Below, piece by piece: positions 42,415 to 51,320 of a stretch of DNA of 64,000 bases. A program made the position numbers and the translations under genes. Under the pieces are notes generated by a model that did no database searches, was not told the origin of the DNA, and saw only the letters and a list, made by a program, of their open reading frames with translations. The stretch covers positions 57,651 to 121,650 of the forward strand of contig JAFSJX010000022.1 in NCBI GenBank assembly GCA_017449285.1, written 5' to 3'. This DNA comes from Treponema sp. (GTDB lineage: Bacteria > Spirochaetota > Spirochaetia > Treponematales > Treponemataceae). Each line of letters begins with the position of its first letter. The first letter of the stretch is position 1.

Positions 42415-42424
42415 ACCAATTCCC

Positions 42425-43219
42425 TTAGTTCAAAATCATCCTGTCACTCAACGAATCGCCGTCTTTTGCGGTCTGGAACTTCTGCATCAAGTCCTGCACT
42501 TGCAATTTCTGCTTCTCTTCGCCACGCACGTCAAAGACCACGTTACCCTCCAGCATCATAATCAGGCGGTTTCCGTACTGAATGGCGTGGCGCATATTGT
42601 GCGTGACCATAAATGTGGTCAAATGGTCTTTCTCAACAAAATGCTGCGTCAAATCCAAAACTTTTTGCGCGGTCTTGGGGTCAAGCGCGGCAGTATGCTC
42701 GTCAAGAAGAAGCAATTCTGGTTTCTGCAAGGTCGCCATCAAAAGCGTGAGTGCCTGCCGCTGTCCGCCGCTCAGCAAACCGACTTTGCTCGTCAGACGA
42801 TTTTCCAGCCCCAAATCAAGCAAGGCAAGTTTTTCGCGGTACAGTTCGCGTTCCTTGCTTTGAATGCCCCAGCCAAGCGTACGTCTTTTTCCACGGCGCA
42901 TCGCCATAGCAAGATTTTCCTCAATCTCCATGTTCGCCGCCGTTCCCATCATCGGATCCTGAAACACACGACCAAGATATTTTGCGCGCCTGTATTCGGG
43001 CATATCGGTAATGTCCGTTCCGTTCAGCACGATTGAGCCTGTGTCACAGGTGTGTACGCCCGCAATCAGATTGAGCAGCGTTGATTTTCCCGCGCCGTTT
43101 CCGCCGATGACCGTAATAAAATCACCGTCCTCAATATTTAAATTGATGTCGAGAAGGGCGCGCTTTTCGGTAATTGTTCCCGCGTTGAAGGTTTTTGAAA
43201 CATGAGTGATACTAAGCAT
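42425..43219 (-). CDS. ABC transporter ATP-binding protein (COG1101 type)
   Basis: 264 residues. Walker A GGNGAGKST (about 38-46), Q-loop RVFQDPMMGT, signature LLSGGQRQAL, Walker B LLLLDEHTAALD with the atypical DEHTAALD seen in the COG1101 family that pairs with tryptophan/nucleoside-type binding proteins (TrpXYZ and relatives). It overlaps the permease gene by 8 bp. The substrate-binding gene is missing from the neighbourhood. Confidence 0.9.
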   Translation of the reverse strand: MLSITHVSKTFNAGTITEKRALLDINLNIEDGDFITVIGGNGAGKSTLLNLIAGVHTCDTGSIVLNGTDITDMPEYRRAKYLGRVFQDPMMGTAANMEIEENLAMAMRRGKRRTLGWGIQSKERELYREKLALLDLGLENRLTSKVGLLSGGQRQALTLLMATLQKPELLLLDEHTAALDPKTAQKVLDLTQHFVEKDHLTTFMVTHNMRHAIQYGNRLIMMLEGNVVFDVRGEEKQKLQVQDLMQKFQTAKDGDSLSDRMILN

Positions 43220-44198
43220 TCGCTCCCTCCTTGCGCGCGTCCACCGTTTCTTGACGAGTATGCACCGCCTCTTTTGGCAACTTCACTTCGCTCTCACGCT
43301 TACGCAGGAATGTATGTGAAAATCCTTTTTTTATCACTGGAATTGAAAGCGCAAGTGCGACAATTACCGCCGTCAGCAATTTCAAATCAGTTGATTTCAA
43401 TCCTAGTTGCAGGACAATCGCAATGATAATGCGGTACACCACCGAGCCAAGAATGACCGAAATCAGCGTGAACCAAAACGGCAGGAATTTTCCGAAATAG
43501 CCGAAAATCACCTCGCCCAGAATAATCGAAGCCAAGCCGACCACAATCGTACCCGTTCCCATGCCAACATCAGCATATCCCTGACTCTGCGCGACCAATG
43601 CGCCACTCGTGGCAATCAGACCGTTACTCAGCATAAGACCCAAAATCTTCATCGTGTCGGTGTTCACGCCCAATGCCCTGACCATACGCGGATTGTTTCC
43701 CGTCGCACGAAGGCTCGCTCCGATTTCCGTTCCCAAAAACCAGTAGAGTGCCGCCACAAAAATGATGCAGAAAATTACGCCCACCACCAGCGAAGCCTGA
43801 TTTGAACTGAGACCGCTCGCTTTTTGCAGTTTGCTCATCAGCGTAGTCACTCCCAGAAGCGGCGTATTCGCTTTTCCCATCACGCGGATGTTAATGGAAT
43901 AGAGCGCAATCATCGAAAGGATACCGGCAAGAATTTCGTGGATTTTCAACTTGGTGTGCAAAAATCCCGTCGCCAGCCCTGCAATCATGCCCGCAAAAAA
44001 AGAAATCAGCAACGCAAACAGCGGACTATGCCCTTTTACAATCAGAATGGCACAAGTAGAGCCGCCGAGTGCAAACGAACCGTCACACGTCATATCGGCG
44101 ATATTCAGAATACGGAAGGTCATAAAAACGCCCACCGTCATAATTCCCCACAGAACGCCCTGAGCCACCGCGCCCTGCATCGCAAGCAAAACATTCAT
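43212..44198 (-). CDS. ABC transporter permease (COG4120 type)
   Basis: 328 residues, about nine membrane helices; opens GVLWGIMTVGVFMTFRILN and carries the family loop GASLRATGNNPRMVRALGVNTDTMK. It works with the ATPase downstream to import a small ligand, possibly an aromatic amino acid. I place the start at 44198, where homologues begin; the frame stays open upstream but that stretch is part of a miniature transposon. The -10 ends seven bases before the ATG and no ribosome site exists, so the mRNA is predicted leaderless. The usual upstream binding-protein gene is absent. Confidence 0.85.
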   Translation of the reverse strand: MNVLLAMQGAVAQGVLWGIMTVGVFMTFRILNIADMTCDGSFALGGSTCAILIVKGHSPLFALLISFFAGMIAGLATGFLHTKLKIHEILAGILSMIALYSINIRVMGKANTPLLGVTTLMSKLQKASGLSSNQASLVVGVIFCIIFVAALYWFLGTEIGASLRATGNNPRMVRALGVNTDTMKILGLMLSNGLIATSGALVAQSQGYADVGMGTGTIVVGLASIILGEVIFGYFGKFLPFWFTLISVILGSVVYRIIIAIVLQLGLKSTDLKLLTAVIVALALSIPVIKKGFSHTFLRKRESEVKLPKEAVHTRQETVDARKEGANA

Positions 44199-44204
44199 AG
44201 CGAT

Positions 44205-44245
44205 AGTATAGAAGATATTGCGGATTTGTACAATGAGGGGGGGGG
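44205..44245 (-). promoter_or_regulatory. Promoter of the ABC/pectate lyase operon with adjoining nine-G tract
   Basis: Minus strand TTGTAC (44228-44233), 17 bases, TATACT (44205-44210). A run of nine G on the plus strand (44237-44245) lies just upstream of the -35 and could vary in length. Confidence 0.65.
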
Positions 44246-44287
44246 AGGTCTGCCAGGGCAACCGCATTATAAATTTTTCGAACCAAA

Positions 44288-44415
44288 CAAAAAGGGCTAC
44301 CAGCGGAAACCCGCCACTGAAAATGCGCGGTTGAGCGTATAAGGTATCGGTCTCGCTTACGCTCGCCGCGCTCAAAGCGATTTTCGTGGCGGAACTCCGC
44401 TTCCCGCCCTTTTTG
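44288..44415. repeat. Palindromic repeat family C, copy 1 (inverted)
   Basis: Long hairpin with arms CAAAAAGGGC and GCCCTTTTTG, continuing CCGCCAC/GTGGCGG and TTGAGCG/CGCTCAA. Its CTACCAGCGG and CCGCTTCCCG parts match the reverse complement of the repeat between serA and serC (55274-55349). Confidence 0.7.
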
Positions 44416-44478
44416 TACAGGCACAAACGCATAGAAATGCGATTGCCCTGCAAAATCGGCTGAGAACGGAATCAAATT

Positions 44479-44615
44479 CACTAAAAAGACGGGAGTGGAA
44501 GCGGGGCAACAGAGCCACTTTGAGCGCGGCAAGCGAGTAAAACGAGCGCAGTCCGACACCTATTACGCTCAACCGTGGCTCTGCTTGACACGCTGCAACG
44601 GTAGTCTTTTTAGTG
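44479..44615. repeat. Palindromic repeat family C, copy 2
   Basis: Arms CACTAAAAAGAC (44479-44490) and GTCTTTTTAGTG (44604-44615), inner arms CAGAGCCAC / GTGGCTCTG. The loop is the reverse complement, in diverged form, of the loop of copy 1. Confidence 0.7.
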
Positions 44616-44713
44616 CAGATGTGTATTCATTTTGTTTAGCCGATTTTCAAACACATTTGATTATAATGCGTTTGCCCTGGGAGGTCTGCTGAAAGAGTTC
44701 GCGCTTGGCAAGT

Positions 44714-44760
44714 ATAAAAACAAAGGACGCACTTACAATTTGCAAGTACGCCCCTTGTTT
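44714..44760 (-). terminator. Terminator of the giant lipoprotein gene
   Basis: Minus strand AAACAAGG..CG.ACTT pairs with AAGT.CG..CCTTTGTT, followed by TTTTTAT; about 100 bp after the stop codon. Confidence 0.7.
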
Positions 44761-44861
44761 GTAGATGAACTACGATGGGTTATTATTCACTTTGTACAAA
44801 AACCGTAATCGCTTCCGTACACACCAGTCCGTCTGTAGCGATAACCCCAAGACCCCGGACT

Positions 44862-47800
44862 TTATTGTATTTTCAAACCATGCAGATAGGTGTTTCCACC
44901 AGTCGTAACAGTCAGCGTAAGCGTATCTGCCTCACCCGTATAGGTGTATGTTGAAGCATCTTTTTCAGCAGTAGCCTTCTTGAAGTCGAATGTCCCCAAC
45001 TTTGTGCCAGCAGAACTTGTCACCGTAATCGTTGAGTCTGCACCGAAAACACATCCCAGCAATGAAATTGTTACCGCACTACCAACCTTTACTGTGATTG
45101 TATCGCCAAGTGCAAGGTGTATGCCGTGTCTAGACATCTGATTGCTGCCAGTAGCCGCAATCACAACAATGCCATCGTTAGACTTGAATGCACTGTTATC
45201 TGCACCGTCATCAAACGCATAATAGCCATCTTCAGAGTCTTTTACAAGGTAAACGCAATCAATGTAATGTTCGCATTTTCCTTCAGTGCCCTTTCCGACA
45301 AAGCCTAACTGTTTAAGTTCAGCCGCTTCCTCATAAGTAAGTTCAAACAACTGCCACTCGGCTTTTCCTGCTACGGCGAACTCCTCATCTGGTGCGACCG
45401 GCTTGAAGTTGATTCCTTTTTCGGTGTAGACAGAAACAACAAGTTTCTGCCCCGCGCTTATTTCCTGCGTCAGTTCCCCGAATGCTCCGCAAGAGCCTGC
45501 TTCGGTAACAACTTTAATCAGATTCGCGCTATCATCAAACTTGACGCTGTCAATTGAGAATGTCAAAGCACCATCGTTATTCCACCACGTCTGTTTTTGA
45601 CCATTTTGTAAGACAGAATTTGCCGCATCGGTCGCTTTGTAGAGAACCGTCGCACCTTCTGGAATCGTTACGCCCGAAAGAGCGGTGAACGGAAGCGTAG
45701 AACTACCGCCACTTGATTCTTTTGCGGCAATCGTAATCACTATCGAGTCTTCTGTTTTTGCGTTTGCGGTAAACGCAATCACTTTTACGGTGACCGTTTT
45801 TGCCTCGGAAGTGGTGTTCTTGCCGATAATAGTGGCATAGGTCTCTGAAGCGTCGGGAATAAGGTCTGCCGCATCGGTATCGCCTTCTATTGACCACAGA
45901 TAGGTAGTAGTACTGGTGTCCGCAGATGACAGATAAACCCATGTCGTGCCGCCAGCCTCAATTTCCGTTGAAGGTGCCGAAAGTTCCGCAATCGTGGTCT
46001 GATAAGTATCCTCATTCAAAGCAGCAAAGGAGATTGTCGTTGGCGACGGCATGGTAAATCCAAGACCCCAAAAACGGTAGGAATAATCAGAAGTTTGATC
46101 GTAACATTTAATGTTGTTCTTGGCAAAATCTGCAGTTCCCGTCCTTGTTACCGTCACATCTTTTTCTGCCAGCGTTCCGTCACCCGCAAGGTAGTATTGC
46201 TTTTCCTGTGATGCAATCGTTACGGTCGCATTCTGCGCCGTTACATCGCTAAAGGTAAGCGTTTCTCCATGCTCGGCGGGAGTAAGCGCGTAGGTTCTGC
46301 CTGTGTAGATGTCTTTGGGTGTTATGGTCGCAGGAAATCCAGCGATAGGCGCAAAGCGGTCATCAGAAGGATAATAATCTACGCGATAAGTACTGTCTCT
46401 ATATGTAAAGTTTGAATTGTTGCTATACGGATACAGTGTCTTTCCCAACGCGCTGTTAAGACGGTAGAATGCATTTCCCACATACGTTACTATACCATTC
46501 ACCTTGTTATTGCTGAACGACAGATTGCTATTGAACGTATACGCAGTATCTTTTAATCTGACAGCAGGAGTAATACCAGTTCTTGAAAGAGCATAATCTG
46601 TTCCATCAACAGTGAGCGTAATTGCTTCGGGAAGCGTAAAGCCCGGCTCAAACCATGTGCTTGGGTCTGACGTGATGTAGGCTGTCTGCGAGTATTCATC
46701 ATAGGTGGCTTTTAAGTTTTCAGACCAAACAGGCGCGCCCGTTCCCGTTTTTGACGTATACAATACACCAAACTGTTTGACAGTCGTATATGAACTTGTC
46801 GTTTCGCTATATTCCTGGAATTCAATACAAACCCTGTTGAGCGTATTCGGCGTTACTGCAGAATCAGTGAGCGTATAGACCGCATCGGGAAGAATGTTTC
46901 CGCTTGCAGGACGGATATACAGCCAGTCTTTGTCATGCGTTTTGGTAACAGAAAAACGGAGACGACCTTTGTTCGCAACTTTTGAAGTATCTGCCATAAT
47001 GGAAATACCAGTCTCTGCGTCCGACACTTTAAATGGCAGTTCGTCCTGTGTAAAGGTAATCGTTCCGTTCGTAAATCCCGTGCCGCCAATTGCTTTTGCA
47101 GGAAGCGTATCCCAAGTCCATTGCGCATCACCTTTTCTTACATGATAGGTCGCTTTTGCACTTACAAGTTCCAGCGGAATGCCAATATGGTCTACCGATT
47201 TGAACTGAAGGTTCGGAACTGATGTAAGGGAGGTAATGGAAGAAAGTTTTGCCGAGTCAAGAGCCGTAGCCGTTTCATTTTGACCAGCAGGTCGTAAATA
47301 CACGCTCACACCAAAAGTCACTTCTTCAGCTGTTGTATCGTTAAAGCCGTGGAAATTGGTTGCATCGGCATAGCCTTCCTGAGAGAAATCAAATGTACTC
47401 TTCACGCAGTTAACCGTGATGGCATTTGGCAGTTGTAAAAGCCCGCGCCCGCCAGTTGCCGTAATCGTATCGGTTTCGGATGAGCCTGTCACCATATAAT
47501 TACCGCCGCTCTTATAGTCTGCATAGTAACTGTAGGTTTTTCCTGCCTCAACATAGTAGTCGGTATACGATATTGAAGATTCTGGTATCGCACACTGGGA
47601 TTTTGTACAGTAATTTCCGATATAATACCATGTCATCTTGGTCGGGTCAGCCTTGTACTGTGTCTCGTCATATTCCGCGCGGTAAAAGTTTATGCCCGAC
47701 GTTTTTTCAGGAACAGCAACATTTATCTGAATGCCGTCAGAAGAAGCAGCGAGCGTCATTGAACCGGCGTTGTCGATGGTTATGGCGGGAGATTTTTCGA

Positions 47801-50417
47801 CAATATTTAAATCATCAAAAGAAATGGTCGTTGGCGATGGCATGGTAAATCCACGACCAGTGAACGAGTAATCGCCAGAACTGTTGTCAGAGCAGGTAAT
47901 GGTGTTCGTGGCAAAATCCGCACGGCCCGTCCTTGACACCGACGCTCCTTTTCCCTGCGATGTAATCGTTACCGTCGCATACCGCTTATTTTCCGTTATG
48001 TCGCTGAAAGTAAGTGTTTCTCCATGCTCGGCGGAACTAAGCGCGTAGGTTTTATCCGTGTAGATGTCTTTGAGCGTTATGGTTTCGGAGATGCCGGTAC
48101 TTGGAGAGAGCCTGTCATCAACTGGAGAATAAGAAACACGATATACATCATTACGGTAATCTGCATTTGGTGAAATACGATACGCAGAAAGAGGAAGCCC
48201 CAGCGCGGCGTTCAAGCGGTAGAACAGATTTGCTACATACGTTGTTTTTCCGTCCGTTGTTTTGTATGATGAAAAACTTGCATTTGCGCTATATGAATAA
48301 TCCTTGGTCATAAAGCCGACCGAAGGATTGAGCGACTTCCTCGCAAGGTCAATCGGCTGTCCGTTCACCGTCAGCGTATACGCCTCTGGTAAGACATATC
48401 CATTTTCATACCATGTATCGGGAGTTGACGTAATAAATCCTGTCTGAGAATTCGCGTCATAGGTCACCTTGTACCTGTCGGTCAGTTTTACCGCGCCCGT
48501 ACCCGTTTTTGGTGTATAGAACATTGTGAAGCCAAAGAAATTTTCCTGCGTGTCTGTTTCCGCGTTATATTTTCTAAACTGAACAGTAAATTTGTCGGTT
48601 GAGCCAGCGGTAACATGCGGCTCGGTAACCGAATACACCGCCGTGGAGTTGAATTCTCCGGCAGTAAGCGGACGGATATTGATGGTCTCCCGGTCATAAT
48701 CTCTGTAGTCCGTTATATCAATACGGTCTACTTTTTCCGCAAGTTTTGCGGGATATGAGGTTATTTTTACGCCTGTTGGAGCATCTTCTATCTTGACGGG
48801 CAGTTCGTCCTGTGTAAAGGTAATTGTGCCGTTCGTAAAGCCCGTGCCGCCAATCGCTTTTGTGGGAACAAAATGCCAAGTCCACTGCTCATTGCCTTTT
48901 ACATATTTATAGGAACATTTTACTCCTGCGATTTCAAGCGGAACGCCGATGTGGTCTACTGACAGAAACTGAATTGTTGGCGTATCTGTAAGATTAACAT
49001 AAGAACATGTTGTTCCTTCAATAATCGTTGTTGTGGCAGGTGTATCAGCAGGGCGCAAGTACACGCTTATCGCGGAAGTTACGTCCTTCAAGTCGCAGTG
49101 CAAATTGGTCACATCAGCAAAACCTTCCTGCGAAAACTCAAATGTGTCTTTCTTAATATTAAGCGTAACATCATTGGCAAGTTTTAAAAGCCCGCGCCCC
49201 GCCGTTGCCGTAATCGTGTCCGTTTCGGAAATTCCCGCAGGATTATCATTCAGACCAGTCTTGTATTTTGCATAATAACTGTATGCCTTTCCCGCCTCAA
49301 CATAGTAGTCGGTATACGACACTGTTCCCGTCAGCATACTCTGAGACTTTTTCTGATAGCTGCCAACAAGATACCAGTTCATCTTGGCAGGGTCTTTCTT
49401 GTACTGCGCCTCGTCATATTCCGCACGATAAAAATTCACTCCATAGGTCTTTTCGGGAACAGCCACACTTATCTGAATGCCATAAGAAGATGCGCGAAGC
49501 GTCATTGAGCCAGAGTTATCAATGTTTACGTCGGGGTCTTTGATAACGTCGTCAACAGATATTTTTCCCGATTCCGCGTCTTCGGCGGCTTTTTCCGTCT
49601 GCTTAACATCTTCTTCGGTCAGCGTTTCATAGGTCACTGCGACAATTTCGGCGGAGGTCGTTTCCTGCACGATTTCTTCCACCTTTACGGTTTCCGTTCC
49701 GCCCTCCGTGCTTACCGATTTGTTCGCCGCCTTGGTAATTTCCACATCGTTTGAGGCGATGACGATTTTTGTCTTTTCTTCCGCGGTCGCAGTCGCGTCT
49801 GAATTGGTGACCAGCGTGGTAATCGAAGGCTTTCCAGAAAGTGTAACCTCGTCTACGGATTTATCGACAATCACGTTATCCACAAAAGACTGCACGGCAG
49901 GAACATCAATATGACAGGTTTCCTTGATATTCATTGAGAAGATGCGGCTCACTTTTTCAAGGACAAGGCGCACGTTTTTCTTTGCCGCATTCATCACCGC
50001 AACTTTCGTGTTGACAAAATGCACGGAATCTGCTCCGCCGCCCTTTATTGTCGCCGTCTGAATTTCGCAGGTGTCAATCCAAACATCGCCGTCGCCAACA
50101 GACTCCTCTACGATAAGTTCCTTGATGTTTTTGATATTTTTGACCGTAACACCAGCCTTCGTTATGGTAATCGTCGCGCCTTTCGCATCAAACTGAGTTT
50201 CGCCACCAGAAAGGGTTATCCTCTTGTCAATAAGAATACTCTCATTATCAGAAAGCGTACCTTTTGTCATCAAAACAGTGTCGCCATCTTTTGCAGAAGC
50301 AATCAATTCTACCACAGATTTTTGTTCAGGCGTATCAGAACCGTCATCATCATTTGAACAACCAAAAAGCACGACCGTCGCAAAGACAGCACACAAGACA
50401 AGAAAAAGCTTTTTCAT
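44862..50417 (-). CDS. Giant repeat-containing surface lipoprotein (1851 aa)
   Basis: Lipobox VVLFGC after MKKLF; GGAGG fixes the start at 50417. Residues about 45-300 look like a parallel beta-helix (KDGDTVLMTKGTLSDNESIL, VTVKNIKNIKELIVEESVG). Two tandem copies of a roughly 570-residue unit follow (about 305-875 and 880-1490), each opening with DN[SA]GSMTL.ASS.GIQI and ending GFTMPSPTTISF. Then an Ig-like part (EIEAGGTTWVYLSS) and a C-terminal beta-sandwich (GIHLALGDTITVKVGSAVTI) like a module attached to treponemal pectin enzymes. Likely a surface polysaccharide-binding or adhesive protein. A nine-G tract in its promoter suggests phase variation. Confidence 0.85.
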   Translation of the reverse strand: MKKLFLVLCAVFATVVLFGCSNDDDGSDTPEQKSVVELIASAKDGDTVLMTKGTLSDNESILIDKRITLSGGETQFDAKGATITITKAGVTVKNIKNIKELIVEESVGDGDVWIDTCEIQTATIKGGGADSVHFVNTKVAVMNAAKKNVRLVLEKVSRIFSMNIKETCHIDVPAVQSFVDNVIVDKSVDEVTLSGKPSITTLVTNSDATATAEEKTKIVIASNDVEITKAANKSVSTEGGTETVKVEEIVQETTSAEIVAVTYETLTEEDVKQTEKAAEDAESGKISVDDVIKDPDVNIDNSGSMTLRASSYGIQISVAVPEKTYGVNFYRAEYDEAQYKKDPAKMNWYLVGSYQKKSQSMLTGTVSYTDYYVEAGKAYSYYAKYKTGLNDNPAGISETDTITATAGRGLLKLANDVTLNIKKDTFEFSQEGFADVTNLHCDLKDVTSAISVYLRPADTPATTTIIEGTTCSYVNLTDTPTIQFLSVDHIGVPLEIAGVKCSYKYVKGNEQWTWHFVPTKAIGGTGFTNGTITFTQDELPVKIEDAPTGVKITSYPAKLAEKVDRIDITDYRDYDRETINIRPLTAGEFNSTAVYSVTEPHVTAGSTDKFTVQFRKYNAETDTQENFFGFTMFYTPKTGTGAVKLTDRYKVTYDANSQTGFITSTPDTWYENGYVLPEAYTLTVNGQPIDLARKSLNPSVGFMTKDYSYSANASFSSYKTTDGKTTYVANLFYRLNAALGLPLSAYRISPNADYRNDVYRVSYSPVDDRLSPSTGISETITLKDIYTDKTYALSSAEHGETLTFSDITENKRYATVTITSQGKGASVSRTGRADFATNTITCSDNSSGDYSFTGRGFTMPSPTTISFDDLNIVEKSPAITIDNAGSMTLAASSDGIQINVAVPEKTSGINFYRAEYDETQYKADPTKMTWYYIGNYCTKSQCAIPESSISYTDYYVEAGKTYSYYADYKSGGNYMVTGSSETDTITATGGRGLLQLPNAITVNCVKSTFDFSQEGYADATNFHGFNDTTAEEVTFGVSVYLRPAGQNETATALDSAKLSSITSLTSVPNLQFKSVDHIGIPLELVSAKATYHVRKGDAQWTWDTLPAKAIGGTGFTNGTITFTQDELPFKVSDAETGISIMADTSKVANKGRLRFSVTKTHDKDWLYIRPASGNILPDAVYTLTDSAVTPNTLNRVCIEFQEYSETTSSYTTVKQFGVLYTSKTGTGAPVWSENLKATYDEYSQTAYITSDPSTWFEPGFTLPEAITLTVDGTDYALSRTGITPAVRLKDTAYTFNSNLSFSNNKVNGIVTYVGNAFYRLNSALGKTLYPYSNNSNFTYRDSTYRVDYYPSDDRFAPIAGFPATITPKDIYTGRTYALTPAEHGETLTFSDVTAQNATVTIASQEKQYYLAGDGTLAEKDVTVTRTGTADFAKNNIKCYDQTSDYSYRFWGLGFTMPSPTTISFAALNEDTYQTTIAELSAPSTEIEAGGTTWVYLSSADTSTTTYLWSIEGDTDAADLIPDASETYATIIGKNTTSEAKTVTVKVIAFTANAKTEDSIVITIAAKESSGGSSTLPFTALSGVTIPEGATVLYKATDAANSVLQNGQKQTWWNNDGALTFSIDSVKFDDSANLIKVVTEAGSCGAFGELTQEISAGQKLVVSVYTEKGINFKPVAPDEEFAVAGKAEWQLFELTYEEAAELKQLGFVGKGTEGKCEHYIDCVYLVKDSEDGYYAFDDGADNSAFKSNDGIVVIAATGSNQMSRHGIHLALGDTITVKVGSAVTISLLGCVFGADSTITVTSSAGTKLGTFDFKKATAEKDASTYTYTGEADTLTLTVTTGGNTYLHGLKIQ

Positions 50418-50435
50418 AAATTCCTCCAACAAGGA

Positions 50436-50465
50436 ATTTTACCCCCCCCCTCTTCAATTTGTCAA
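50436..50465 (-). promoter_or_regulatory. Promoter of the giant lipoprotein with a nine-G spacer tract
   Basis: Minus strand TTGACA (50460-50465), 18-base spacer, TAAAAT (50436-50441). Nine of the spacer bases are a single G run (50442-50450). Loss of one G would give the optimal 17-base spacing; gain would weaken it. Confidence 0.8.
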
Positions 50466-50492
50466 GAATTTTCTATAAATAATTGCAGTAAT

Positions 50493-50513
50493 TGCAGGAC
50501 AATCGCATTATAA
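50493..50513. repeat. Solo copy of the miniature-element end
   Basis: TGCAGGACAATCGCATTATAA matches the terminal repeat at 44253-44272 in 17 of 20 aligned positions. No partner end or target duplication is visible; it lies just upstream of the giant lipoprotein promoter. Confidence 0.55.
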
Positions 50514-50538
50514 ACGTTTATACATCAAGAGAATGCTC

Positions 50539-51303
50539 TCAACGCCGCACGGGAACACCCGCTGCGCACAAATCTCGTTTAATTCCGTCCACCGTGTAGC
50601 CCATGCTGTGAACCATGCTCGCAATCAGCGCGGCATCAGCCTTTCCAGCAGTCAGAACGTCCGCCAAATGCTGCGGCGTGCCACCACCGCCTGACGCAAT
50701 CACAGGAACGGGAACGGCTTCCGCAATCATTTTTGTAAGCGTCAGTTCGTAGCCCTGCCGCACGCCGTCCGCATCAATCGAATTCAAAACGATTTCGCCC
50801 GCGCCCAACTCCACGGCTCTGATTGCCCATTCTTTTGCGTCCAGTTCGGTCTTTACCCGCCCGCCGTTGATGTACACGCGATACCCACTGGGTGCGGTTT
50901 CGTCCTTTGCGGCATCCATGCCCAGAACAATGCATTGATTTCCAAAGACGCGCGCGCCTTCGCTAATCAAGTGCGGATTTTTTACCGCCTGTGAATTCAA
51001 GCTGATTTTTTCCGCGCCCGCCAAAATCGTTGAGCGGATGTCCTCAATTGAGCCGATGCCGCCGCCCACGCAGAACGGAATGAACACTTTGCTTGCCACG
51101 CGGGAAATCAAGTCAAGGATTGGACCTCGTCCGCGCGCGCTCGCCATAATGTCATAAAACACCAGCTCGTCCACGCCCTGACGGTAATATTCCGCCGCCA
51201 TGTCCACTGGGTCGCCGATGTCAATATTATTCTGAAACTTCACGCCCTTCGTCGTGCGTCCGTCTTTCACATCCAGACAAACAATAATTCGTTTTTTCAA
51301 CAT
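50539..51303 (-). CDS. hisF: Imidazole glycerol phosphate synthase cyclase subunit
   Basis: 254-residue (beta/alpha)8 barrel. It closes the imidazole ring of histidine from PRFAR using ammonia from HisH. Both catalytic Asp are present, at Asp11 (IIVCLDVKDGR) and Asp130 (LGMDAAKD), and the phosphate loops FCVGGGIGS and VIASGGGG are intact. hisH lies upstream on the same strand, separated by 116 bp of repeat DNA. Other his genes are not in the window. Confidence 0.96.
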   Translation of the reverse strand: MLKKRIIVCLDVKDGRTTKGVKFQNNIDIGDPVDMAAEYYRQGVDELVFYDIMASARGRGPILDLISRVASKVFIPFCVGGGIGSIEDIRSTILAGAEKISLNSQAVKNPHLISEGARVFGNQCIVLGMDAAKDETAPSGYRVYINGGRVKTELDAKEWAIRAVELGAGEIVLNSIDADGVRQGYELTLTKMIAEAVPVPVIASGGGGTPQHLADVLTAGKADAALIASMVHSMGYTVDGIKRDLCAAGVPVRR

Positions 51304-51320
51304 AGTATATCCTTACATTT

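Larger units (their letters stand above)
44253..44680. mobile_element. 428-bp miniature inverted-repeat element with 8-bp target duplication
   Basis: Left end CCAGGGCAACCGCATTATAA (44253-44272) and right end TTATAATGCGTTTGCCCTGG (44661-44680) are inverted repeats matching at 19 of 20 positions. Both are flanked by GAGGTCTG (44245-44252 and 44681-44688), a perfect 8-bp target duplication. There is no transposase; the interior holds two long hairpins (44288-44415 and 44479-44615) and an internal end-like sequence near 44432-44451, suggesting nested copies. The CAGGG ends and 8-bp duplication resemble ISAs1-type elements, an inference. Each end carries an outward TATAAT. Confidence 0.85.

Noticed and set aside
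43411..43427. 16-base match TTGCAGGACAATCGCA to the orphan element end at 50491
   Set aside because: It lies in conserved permease coding sequence and the match stops before the TATAA part; likely coincidence, although worth including in a genome-wide search.
43824..44342. 172-codon open frame on the plus strand
   Set aside because: It is antisense to the ABC permease gene; composition is shadow-like (His/Arg/Gln rich) and the tail is in the miniature element.
44691..44814. Apparent coding fragment on the plus strand after the miniature element
   Set aside because: The frame spans a clear terminator hairpin of the opposite gene and has no start or family match.
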